From: Bacillus sp. ISL-34
GTDB taxonomy: Bacteria > Bacillota > Bacilli > Bacillales > DSM-1321
Assembly (NCBI RefSeq): GCF_018613325.1
Contig: NZ_JAGGQJ010000021.1
Coordinates: forward strand, 62,001 to 126,000
Direction: 5' to 3'
Length of the DNA stretch: 64,000 bases
Part shown: positions 26,029-33,576 of the stretch, one piece after another
How the letters are laid out: the number at the start of each line of letters is the position of its first letter
How positions within the stretch are numbered: position 1 is the stretch's first letter
Notes under the pieces: generated by a model
Databases searched by the model: none
Told to the model about the DNA's origin: nothing
What the model saw: only the letters and a program-made list of their open reading frames with translations
Program-made: the position numbers and the translations under genes

Positions 26029-27465
26029 ATGAAAACAGCAGAAAATCAACCAAATGAATTAAAACGGAGCATGAAAGCACGACATTTATTTATGATTTCA
26101 ATAGGGGGATGTATTGGTACGGGCTTTTTCATCGGTTCAGGCTATACCATTCATGAAGCAGGAGCCTTCGGTGCTATCCTCTCTTACATAGTCGGCGGCT
26201 TCATCATGTATTTAACGATGCTTTGTCTAGGTGAACTATCCGTTGCCATGCCTGTTTCCGGTTCGTTTCAGACATATGCGACTAAGTTCATCGGTCCTGG
26301 AACCGGGTTTGCCATCGGATGGCTTTACTGGTTAGGCTGGGCCGTTACAGTTGCCTTAGAGTTCTTGGCAGCAGGACAGCTAATGCAAAGATGGTTTCCT
26401 GAATCACCCGTTTGGATGTGGTGTGCAATCTTTGCTTTTCTCATCTTTTCACTAAACGCCTTATCAGCAAAGGCATTTGGCGAATCGGAGTTTGTTTTTT
26501 CCAGCATAAAAGTATTGGCCATCATACTGTTCATCATCGTTGGCGGTGCTGCTATGTTTGGTATGATTGATATGAAAGGTGGACAAGAAGCTCCATTTTT
26601 CTCCAACTTTTTCGCTGAGGGTCTTTTCCCCAATGGGATATCGGCCCTGCTAATCACAATGATTACAGTGAACTTTTCCTTCCAGGGCACTGAATTAATC
26701 GGAATAGCCGCTGGAGAAAGTGAAAACCCGGAAAAGGTCATACCAAAATCCATCAAACAAACCGTTTGGAGAACCCTTTTCTTCTTTGTTCTTTCTGTCA
26801 CTGTACTTTCGGCGATGATCCCAAGGGAAAAAGCCGGGATCTCAGAAAGTCCATTCGTTGTTGTACTTGATAGTATCGGAGTTCCGTATGCAGCTGACAT
26901 CATGAACTTCATCATTCTTACAGCACTATTGTCAGTGGCGAACTCAGGTCTTTATGCTGCGACACGTATGCTCTACTCGCTTTCAAGGGAAGGTATGGCC
27001 AGTCCGAAGCTCGGTTTCGTGAATAAGAGAGGGATTCCGCTCAATGCCCTGCTCATCACCCTCGCGATTGCCGGTTTGTCTTTACTTTCAAGTGTAGTAG
27101 CTGCAGACACAATATTTGTCTTTCTTCTCTCCCTTGCAGGGTTAGGTGCACAAATTGGCTGGATTGCCATATCGGCAAGTCTTCTTGCTTTTAGAAGATC
27201 CTATACCCGCCAAGGCGGAAAGATAGAAGATTTGAAATTTAAAGTTCCGCTATACCCATTCATCCCCATACTTGCATTAATAACAAACTGCATCGTCATG
27301 ATCAGTTTAGCATTTGTTCCTGAGCAGCGAATGGCCCTTTATTGCGGGGGAGCATTCTTCCTTGGATGTTATGCGGTTTATCACTTTAGAGTGAAGAAAA
27401 ACAAGAAAATAGAAACTCCCAAGCAGGAAGTTGAATTAAATGCCGGTAAAAAAATGGTCATTTGA
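26029..27465 (+). CDS. rocE: Amino acid permease, RocE-like (arginine/ornithine)
   Basis: A 478-residue APC-superfamily permease with 12 hydrophobic segments. It starts with ARHLFMISIGGCIGTGFFIG, a stretch shared with B. subtilis RocE, and contains GELSVAMPVSGSFQTYAT, TVNFSFQGTELIGIAAGESE and the GGKIEDLKFKVPLYPFIP loop found in RocE. It imports arginine or ornithine, which the arginase gene next to it would use. AAAGGAG precedes the ATG. The gap to rocF and its own cre candidate suggest a separate transcript. Confidence 0.85.
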   Translation: MKTAENQPNELKRSMKARHLFMISIGGCIGTGFFIGSGYTIHEAGAFGAILSYIVGGFIMYLTMLCLGELSVAMPVSGSFQTYATKFIGPGTGFAIGWLYWLGWAVTVALEFLAAGQLMQRWFPESPVWMWCAIFAFLIFSLNALSAKAFGESEFVFSSIKVLAIILFIIVGGAAMFGMIDMKGGQEAPFFSNFFAEGLFPNGISALLITMITVNFSFQGTELIGIAAGESENPEKVIPKSIKQTVWRTLFFFVLSVTVLSAMIPREKAGISESPFVVVLDSIGVPYAADIMNFIILTALLSVANSGLYAATRMLYSLSREGMASPKLGFVNKRGIPLNALLITLAIAGLSLLSSVVAADTIFVFLLSLAGLGAQIGWIAISASLLAFRRSYTRQGGKIEDLKFKVPLYPFIPILALITNCIVMISLAFVPEQRMALYCGGAFFLGCYAVYHFRVKKNKKIETPKQEVELNAGKKMVI

Positions 27466-27496
27466 TCCAAAATTCCGCGGAGTAGAGTAAGTGGTG

Positions 27497-27531
27497 AAAA
27501 GCAATCTTTACAATCCATTAAGATTGCTTTT
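27497..27531 (+). terminator. rocE terminator
   Basis: AAAAGCAATCTT (27497-27508) pairs with AAGATTGCTTTT (27520-27531) 30 bases after the rocE stop. Confidence 0.8.
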
Positions 27532-27539
27532 CAAAGAAG

Positions 27540-27578
27540 AAATACCCTGGATGTTATCACACCCAGGGTATTTCTTTT
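27540..27578. terminator. Second hairpin after rocE
   Basis: AAATACCCTGG and CCAGGGTATTT (27540-27573) form an 11-base-pair hairpin followed by CTTTTATTT. It may be a back-up terminator. Confidence 0.6.
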
Positions 27579-27757
27579 ATTTAATCACCATTCCTGCATA
27601 GCTCCCCAATGGTAAACCACTGTAAGAATTCTTCCTTTTCCCTACCAGCTTTTTTAGTTCCTCAAACTATACGTTGTAATATTACGCATATAATAGGAAG
27701 TTAAATTTTCAGCTTTATTCAGGCAATAAAAACAAATATCAAAACAAAAAAATCATC

Positions 27758-28036
27758 TTAATCGATGATTTTATATTGTGCAAATTCCTTTAATCTAGGT
27801 AAGATAGGCTCTAAAATTTCCTGGGCTATGTAATCAGTATCCAATCCAATGAAACGTTCACTTTCCATGTCGACCGATCTCGCATTTTCCGGGTCATTAC
27901 AAAAAATAAACGATATGGTTCCGTTATCTTCCGTCATATCTACATATTTAAATGTAATGTCATGTTTTGTAAGACAACTTTCAAACGCAATGCACAATTC
28001 ATCTATATTTGATTGACTAATAGATGTAAATTTCAT
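27758..28036 (-). CDS. Small hypothetical protein
   Basis: A 92-residue soluble protein starting MKFTSISQSNIDELCIAFES. It contains HDITFKYVDMTEDNGTISFI and ends with LPRLKEFAQYKIID. The ATG at 28036 is chosen because GAGGGG lies nine bases before it; further in-frame ATG codons upstream sit on or before this site. No family is recognised. It diverges from the flippase gene. Confidence 0.5.
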   Translation of the reverse strand: MKFTSISQSNIDELCIAFESCLTKHDITFKYVDMTEDNGTISFIFCNDPENARSVDMESERFIGLDTDYIAQEILEPILPRLKEFAQYKIID

Positions 28037-28424
28037 ATTGATCATCCCCTCTGCTAAAGGATAGCAAAATAAAGCATGAATTTCAAAGCGAAATTCATGT
28101 CCCATTCTTATGTTCATGATTCACCTGGCACCTTCGAAAGGGTAAATGACAAAAAAACTTGCCCTTGTTTGGAACATCACCAAATGAAGCCTTTTGATGA
28201 TGATGGCATTGTTAAGGATTTCCCGAAAGAAAAGAATGTACCCAATCGATTTCATTCATTTACCCACCCTTACCCTGATTTAATTTTTTATATTTCAACA
28301 TCGATTAATAAGGATTTCCCTAGGCATGACCGCATTTTGTATTGCCGTGATATGCAGCTCCTCATGAATATTCCATGGCATGTCTCATATCTATATACAA
28401 ACACCTTGTTAGGAGTGGGCCAAC
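28037..28424. other. Intergenic region upstream of the flippase gene
   Basis: I see no convincing gene. An open frame at 28076-28441 on the plus strand has no ribosome binding site, overlaps the flippase start and reads unlike a natural protein. Confidence 0.4.
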
Positions 28425-29756
28425 ATGAAGTCTTTTTATAAAGGAACGCTCATTTTGATTGTCGCAGCGTTTTTTGGGGAATGTATCGAATTTTTAGTGA
28501 ACATGCTCCTAGCCAGGGAATTACACGAGGAGGGCATGGGGCTTTATATGTCCATATTGCCAATTTTCTTTTTGATATATGTGATTGCCAGCCTTGAATT
28601 ACATATTTCCATTTCAAAATTCGTTGCGGAAAATAAACAGGCACTGCATTATAATCTTATCATTCATGCTCTTAAAATGGCTGCAGTCGTGGTATTGGTT
28701 ATGTGTGTAGTCATGCCTTTCATACTTTCCTTCTCATCCATAATGGACAAATACCATCCCTATATTAAATGGCTGCTGATCACATTGATCCCGATAGTTG
28801 CCTTTTCATCGATTGCAAGAGGGTATTTCATGGGTGTCCAGCAAATGGGGAAGATTGCCTTTTCCAACTTTTTAAAGGATATCATACAATTCGGCTTGCT
28901 TTTCCTTATCTTTAACTTATTTCATTTTAACCAGGAAAAGTCATTGTTGATGGCCTTTTTTGTTTTGATTGGCAGTGAGTTCCTCGTTTTTCTATACTTG
29001 ATCAACCTTTTGATTCTTCAAATGCGAATCATGAGGCGCGGTACTAATTCGCGGACAACCGGTAAACATGCACGGCAAAAGTTACTGGCGGTTTCACTGC
29101 CCACCATGGGGTTAAGGATCTTTCATGCGATAACAAATGCCATCCAACCTTTTTTGATCCATACTGCCCTTCTCTCGGCAGGATTCGGTGCGGTAGTGGC
29201 TACAGAGCATTTTGGGATGCTCACTGGAGTTGCGATGACGATCGGCTTCTTCCCAGCCTTTATCGCACATTCCTTGATGATCATGCTCATTCCGAATGTT
29301 TCGAATGCTTACAAGAGGCAGGATAAGGAAAAATTGAGGGTTTTATTGCAAAAATCGATGTCTTTCACCGTATTGTATGGAGTTCCGGCTGTGATCTTCA
29401 TTTATTTCTTTGCGGAACCTTTAACCTCCCTCTTTTTTTCTTCAACATCTGCCGCATACTATTTAAAATTATTATGTCCTTATTTCCTTTTTCATTTTTT
29501 TGTCATTCCCATGCAAGCCTATCTCATCGGCCTTGGGTTAGTGAAGGATGCTTTCATCCATACCGTGTGGTCCCATATTGTTGCCTTTTTAATGATGTAT
29601 ATCCTAGGGTCTCAGGCTTCTCTTAATATGGGAGGAATCATTTTAGGAATGAATACTGGTGCTGTATTATTAACTTTCATGCACTACTTGACCATTTGCA
29701 AAAAAATCGGCATAAGCATCTTACTGACGAAATCAAGATCGATATCGATAAAGTGA
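28425..29756 (+). CDS. SpoVB-like oligosaccharide flippase family membrane protein
   Basis: A 443-residue MOP-superfamily protein with about 13-14 helices. It starts MKSFYKGTLILIVAAFFGEC and has HEEGMGLYMSILPIFFLIYV and SKFVAENKQA, which correspond to the N-terminal signature of SpoVB and related lipid-linked precursor flippases. Position 205-215 has a basic loop (RRGTNSRTTGKH). It may flip a peptidoglycan or polysaccharide precursor, perhaps in sporulation; this is a paralogue-level assignment only. TAGGAGTG precedes the ATG. Confidence 0.82.
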   Translation: MKSFYKGTLILIVAAFFGECIEFLVNMLLARELHEEGMGLYMSILPIFFLIYVIASLELHISISKFVAENKQALHYNLIIHALKMAAVVVLVMCVVMPFILSFSSIMDKYHPYIKWLLITLIPIVAFSSIARGYFMGVQQMGKIAFSNFLKDIIQFGLLFLIFNLFHFNQEKSLLMAFFVLIGSEFLVFLYLINLLILQMRIMRRGTNSRTTGKHARQKLLAVSLPTMGLRIFHAITNAIQPFLIHTALLSAGFGAVVATEHFGMLTGVAMTIGFFPAFIAHSLMIMLIPNVSNAYKRQDKEKLRVLLQKSMSFTVLYGVPAVIFIYFFAEPLTSLFFSSTSAAYYLKLLCPYFLFHFFVIPMQAYLIGLGLVKDAFIHTVWSHIVAFLMMYILGSQASLNMGGIILGMNTGAVLLTFMHYLTICKKIGISILLTKSRSISIK

Positions 29757-29935
29757 GGCAAAAAAAGTGCCACCCAGCAAAAACCCTTGCTGTTATTGGT
29801 TTATAAAGATTTAGATTAAAAATATTGAGCCTTTCCCTGTACATATTACCTTCGTTACTGTATATTTCAACATACTTGGGTAATAATCAAGTAAAATGGT
29901 TTAAACTAACCATACAATTGTAATGGAGTGATTTC

Positions 29936-30127
29936 ATGAGTAAAGCTAAGGCTAAGAGCGGAACGGGTAAAGGTACGGGCACAGGTACGGGCAAGAAGGG
30001 CTGGAATCGTTGGAAAACAAGTGCCAACAAGAAAAAAAACGCCAAACCATATGTAAGTAAAGGCGTCAAACATTCCAAAGACTCAAAAACATCCGGTCAT
30101 GTTGCAGGTGACAAGACAGAAAAATAA
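29936..30127 (+). CDS. DUF3934 small basic protein
   Basis: A 63-residue strongly basic protein rich in lysine, glycine and threonine. GKGTGTGTGKKGWNRWKTSA is followed by NAKPYVSKGVKHSK, the core of the DUF3934 family found across Bacillus. TGGAGTG precedes the ATG. It has no membrane segment; the high charge would suit binding to nucleic acid, but no function is known. Confidence 0.75.
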   Translation: MSKAKAKSGTGKGTGTGTGKKGWNRWKTSANKKKNAKPYVSKGVKHSKDSKTSGHVAGDKTEK

Positions 30128-30279
30128 GTGCTAGTCCTAAAAACCATACAAAATTTTATGTTTGTTCCATATTCTCATACAGGGTGTTAAAAGATCTGTA
30201 TGAGAGAAATGGGTCTTATAGATATACGGGCGATTTCCATATGAATCATAAGAGTACGGCTATTATACATACCATCAAA

Positions 30280-30314
30280 AAAGACACTCCAAATCCCGGT
30301 AGTGTCTTTGTTTT
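30280..30314 (-). terminator. Terminator after the first DUF948 gene
   Basis: AAAGACACT (30280-30288) pairs with AGTGTCTTT (30301-30309), flanked by A and T runs on both sides. It lies 18 bases past the stop of the minus-strand gene. Confidence 0.7.
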
Positions 30315-30326
30315 TATATTTTCTTT

Positions 30327-30692
30327 TTATCTAAATTGGCTTTTGGGTTTGATAGCATTGATTTTTTTCGGGGAAAACTCTGTACGGAAACCGTTAGTGG
30401 CTTTTTTAACAGAGTCTGTAACTGAATGTATCGCTTCACCCACATCCTGGGCAGAATCCAATAATGGTTCAACCGTTTTCATTTTAGTTTTTACATCGTC
30501 GGTGATTTCATTTGCAGTTTGCAATAGTTGTTTCGATTCGCCGGACAGATCGTGGATGGCATTTCTCACTTCAACCAATGTTTGATTGGCTTCACCTATC
30601 GTGACCATTCCCTTTTGAAGGGTACTGATTAAAAATACGACCAACCATATGAAGGCTAAAGCGATTGCAGCCACACTATATTGAATAATCAA
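30327..30692 (-). CDS. DUF948 domain protein (YtxG-like)
   Basis: A 121-residue protein with one N-terminal membrane helix (YSVAAIALAFIWLVVFLIST) and a coiled-coil-like outer or cytoplasmic part containing TIGEANQTLVEVRNAIHDLS, SKQLLQTANEITDDVKTK and LLDSAQDVGEAIHSVTDS. This is the DUF948 pattern, shared with the general-stress protein YtxG. The TTG start follows GGGGGGAG. It is clearly paralogous to the next gene upstream, so the pair arose by tandem duplication. Confidence 0.8.
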   Translation of the reverse strand: MIIQYSVAAIALAFIWLVVFLISTLQKGMVTIGEANQTLVEVRNAIHDLSGESKQLLQTANEITDDVKTKMKTVEPLLDSAQDVGEAIHSVTDSVKKATNGFRTEFSPKKINAIKPKSQFR

Positions 30693-30787
30693 GATAAAGC
30701 TCCCCCCTCTAAATTAAATAGTAGAAACTATTACTTCAAATATGTTAGTGGATCCCGGGGTGCCTGTTTTTTTAATGATAAATGGTA

Positions 30788-31177
30788 CTATTTGATTTTG
30801 ATTTGAACCCCCTCAGCTTCAGTTCGAGTCGAAGGAGCTGTCGGAGTGGATAAATCCTTAGGGCGGCCTTCCAAACTGGCTTCTTTCATGGAATTGGTTA
30901 CATTATGAATCATTTCCCCAACATCTTGGGCGGATTCTAGCAATGGATCGACATTTTCCATCTTCCCTTTTACATCCGCTGTAATTTGATTGGCAGAGTG
31001 GATCAATTGTTTGGACTCTTGCGTCAATCCATGTACTGCATTCCTTACCTCTTCCAGTGTCTTATTTGTTTCTTCGAGCGTTCCCATTCCTTTACGCAGC
31101 GTCTGGTTGACATTATATATCAAATACACTACCGCACCGGAGACACTGGCCACACTTAATTTAATGAACATTTTCAT
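30788..31177 (-). CDS. DUF948 domain protein, paralogue of its neighbour
   Basis: A 129-residue single-helix protein: LSVASVSGAVVYLIYNVNQT at the N-terminus, then TLEETNKTLEEVRNAVHGLT, SKQLIHSANQITADVKGK and LLESAQDVGEMIHNVTNS. The outer part aligns block by block with the neighbouring DUF948 protein, while the C-terminal tail differs. GAAGGGAG precedes the ATG. Possibly a cell-envelope or stress protein; no enzyme motif is present. Confidence 0.8.
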   Translation of the reverse strand: MKMFIKLSVASVSGAVVYLIYNVNQTLRKGMGTLEETNKTLEEVRNAVHGLTQESKQLIHSANQITADVKGKMENVDPLLESAQDVGEMIHNVTNSMKEASLEGRPKDLSTPTAPSTRTEAEGVQIKIK

Positions 31178-31348
31178 ATATCCACTCCCTTCATTTTAAT
31201 TTATGCACTGTCCTTTCCATTCATTCCCTAAAGTCCATCACTTGTCCGGTCAGTTTTAAAGAACCATTACCTTCTCCTAAAAGAAGTTTAAAGGGTGATT
31301 TAAAGGATAATAGTAAGGGAGAGACCATATTTAGGAGGAGATTTGTTC

Positions 31349-31678
31349 ATGACACATGAGAATTATTCATCTGTTATCCAAACTTTAAATGATTGTATGA
31401 CCGCGTGTAATCATTGTTACGACGCATGCTTAAAAGAAGATCATGTAAACATGATGGTCGAATGCATTCGCTTGGATCGGGAATGTGCGGAAATTTGCTC
31501 TTATTTAGAACAGGCGATAGGGAGAGGAACATCGTTTATTTCAGAGTTGGGTGAAGTTTGTGCCAAGATTTGTGAAAGCTGCGGAAACGAATGTAAAAAA
31601 CACGATCATGAACATTGTCAAAAATGTGCTGAGGCATGCTTGAAATGCGCGGAAGAATGCAGAAAATTAGTCGCTTGA
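31349..31678 (+). CDS. Four-helix bundle copper-binding protein (Csp/YhjQ-like)
   Basis: A 109-residue cysteine-rich protein of the DUF326/Csp type. Cysteines recur at helix spacing in NDCMTACNHCYDACLKED, LDRECAEICSYLEQ, EVCAKICESCGNECKKHD and EHCQKCAEACLKCAEECRK. Such proteins form four-helix tubes that store many Cu(I) ions; B. subtilis YhjQ is a relative. No signal peptide is present, so it acts in the cytoplasm. The ATG at 31349 stands nine bases behind AGGAGG; a TTG two codons earlier is too close to that site. Confidence 0.9.
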   Translation: MTHENYSSVIQTLNDCMTACNHCYDACLKEDHVNMMVECIRLDRECAEICSYLEQAIGRGTSFISELGEVCAKICESCGNECKKHDHEHCQKCAEACLKCAEECRKLVA

Positions 31679-31908
31679 TGTAAGGAATAGCACTAAGCTA
31701 TTCCTTTTATTATGTTTCCCCCTTACCTACCCATTACTTTATTAAATCTATTAATGGATGATGATATAATAGATATATTCTAGCGAGGTATATGTTGAAA
31801 TTCTTTAATGACAATATATATTTTAAAGAAGAAATATTTAAAATACCAAAAACATATATTGAAAACCGCCCTTTTTAGGCACACTAGTATTAAAAACAGG
31901 AGGATATT

Positions 31909-32220
31909 ATGACACCTCGGAATGTTACGCATAAAGATGATTTAGAAGTGAAAGATACCCCCGCTTCACCTGATAAGGAAAGTGAAACAGCCAAACTCAA
32001 TCGATTATTAGGTGCGGTCATGCGATATTTATCAGATGATGAGCAAGAAGAAATTGATATAGAGTATCTTCTCGAGAACACCGAAGGGCTGCGGGATTGG
32101 TGGAGCGAATATAGGGAGCTTGATCGGAAACGGGTCGAAGAAGAAATAAAAAATTCCCTGACAGATCTATCCCTTGAAGAACTTGAAAACATCCGTGAAC
32201 AAATCCGCACAAAGGAATAA
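31909..32220 (+). CDS. Acidic hypothetical protein
   Basis: A 103-residue acidic soluble protein, largely helical: SETAKLNRLLGAVMRYLSDD, EEIDIEYLLENTEGLRDWW and LEELENIREQIRTKE. AGGAGGATATT precedes the ATG. I do not recognise a family. An immediate terminator shows it is a single-gene transcript. Confidence 0.6.
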   Translation: MTPRNVTHKDDLEVKDTPASPDKESETAKLNRLLGAVMRYLSDDEQEEIDIEYLLENTEGLRDWWSEYRELDRKRVEEEIKNSLTDLSLEELENIREQIRTKE

Positions 32221-32266
32221 TAAAAAAATCCCTGCATGGGGATTTAACCGGGTCATGCAGTTTTTT
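32221..32266 (+). terminator. Terminator after the acidic hypothetical gene
   Basis: CTGCATG (32232-32238) pairs with CATGCAG (32254-32260), preceded by A residues and followed by seven T residues. Confidence 0.7.
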
Positions 32267-32340
32267 TACTTTCCTATTATATACAAACACATTTTTTTGA
32301 ATTATAAATCATTCCGTCATCGGCACCAGAAATCCTTTAT

Positions 32341-33009
32341 TCAACACTCAATGAAACTTAGTTCCAGTTGATTTATCATGTAATCCACTAACGCATGCAA
32401 TGGATTTAATACTGTCTTTCCTGTCTCAAGTTCATATCTTTTAGCTGCTTCGACCATTGAAAGTTGAGCCACCGACAGCAGTCTTTTTTCGTTATTAAAC
32501 TGGTATAGGAAGTTCATGATTTCCTGGTTATATTTCTCTCCCAATCCCTGCATAATCAATTCAAAGGCATTGTCGATAATGATAACTTCAATATCCAAAG
32601 CCCCATATTTTTCAGCATGGGCATTTAAACGTTTGACTGTTCCTTCAACAGTTGCTGGGTTCGTGAATAAAAGCATTTGCGGTTGCCGCAATTGGCATAT
32701 TTGTTCAAAGTATGGTTCATCGATTTTAATGATAGGCATGGATAAACGTAGTTGTTCTTCGTTTATAAAGGCGATGTAGTTTGTACAGGTTATCAAAATG
32801 GCATCCACTTTACATTCGGCAATCCATTCGACTTGTTCTTTTACCCTTTTTTGAGCATCCGAATCGTTAAAATTTTCATCCGATGACACCCGATGCATCA
32901 ATCCCGGATCTACAAAATGAAGCCATTCAATATCGAATTTCGAGAATGCGGTTTCGATGTATTCTATATTTGTATAGTGTGCATGCAAACAGCCTACCTT
33001 TTTTTTCAT
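32341..33009 (-). CDS. Aspartate/glutamate racemase-like protein
   Basis: A 222-residue protein of the Asp/Glu racemase superfamily. It starts MKKKVGCLHAHYTNIEYIET and holds the conserved second-half-site type motif DAILITCTNYIAFI with a candidate catalytic cysteine; GCLHAH carries another cysteine near the first site. LLFTNPATVEGT is also typical. The family moves protons at amino-acid alpha carbons, but some members are not racemases. The ATG at 33009 follows CGGGAG; a longer frame of 69 further codons has no site and is rejected. Confidence 0.65.
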   Translation of the reverse strand: MKKKVGCLHAHYTNIEYIETAFSKFDIEWLHFVDPGLMHRVSSDENFNDSDAQKRVKEQVEWIAECKVDAILITCTNYIAFINEEQLRLSMPIIKIDEPYFEQICQLRQPQMLLFTNPATVEGTVKRLNAHAEKYGALDIEVIIIDNAFELIMQGLGEKYNQEIMNFLYQFNNEKRLLSVAQLSMVEAAKRYELETGKTVLNPLHALVDYMINQLELSFIEC

Positions 33010-33281
33010 AAATCTCCCGCTTTCATCGTTTAGTATTCTGATTATTCTAACACAAAAAGCGGCGTTACATTGACTGCTACCGGGAAAAAAGATTATAGCC
33101 ATAGCCCTCCTGCCATTATCGGGGGATAAAGTCTGCTTCTTTGAGCCAGAATGCTCAGCTGGTATGAATCCGGCTCTCGAGCATATATTTATCAAGGCGA
33201 TATCAAAAGGAATCATCAGGAAAACAAGCTTGTTTTAGAATAAAAAAATTATCAAAAAGATAAAAATCATTATATTGGAGA

Positions 33282-33500
33282 GTGTTCACCATTCTTTATT
33301 TAATTGCGATTGCTTTCCCTCCATTAGCCGTATTATTAGCCGGTAAACCCATTCAGGCATTGCTTAATTTGGTCCTCACACTATTTTTTTATGTCCCTGG
33401 TTTAATTCATGCAATCTTAGTGGTGCATGATAAGAAAGCTGATAAACGAATGAAGCAGCAAGCAGCACTTATTACTAAATCGAAACAAACAACTAAGTGA
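33282..33500 (+). CDS. YqaE/Pmp3 family membrane protein
   Basis: A protein of about 70 residues with two membrane helices: LYLIAIAFPPLAVLLAGKP and LNLVLTLFFYVPGLIHAILV. This is the Pmp3/YqaE proteolipid signature, linked to salt and cold tolerance. The tail after HDKKADKRMKQQ is basic. The start is uncertain: GTG at 33282 lies one base behind GGAG, too close for normal use, whereas ATT at 33291 lies ten bases behind it. No ATG is available. A terminator follows. Confidence 0.82.
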   Translation: MFTILYLIAIAFPPLAVLLAGKPIQALLNLVLTLFFYVPGLIHAILVVHDKKADKRMKQQAALITKSKQTTK

Positions 33501-33514
33501 TTCATACAACCACT

Positions 33515-33560
33515 AATAACCCGAATGACGACACCAAGGTGCACTTTATTCGGGTTATTA
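33515..33560. terminator. Terminator between YqaE-like and helicase genes
   Basis: AATAACCCGAAT (33515-33526) pairs with ATTCGGGTTATT (33548-33559). It lies between converging genes and can serve both. Confidence 0.75.
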
Positions 33561-33576
33561 CTATCAAAGAATTCGT

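Noticed and set aside
28076..28441. Open frame of 121 codons before the flippase gene
   Set aside because: No ribosome binding site, overlap with the well-supported flippase start, odd composition and no family resemblance.
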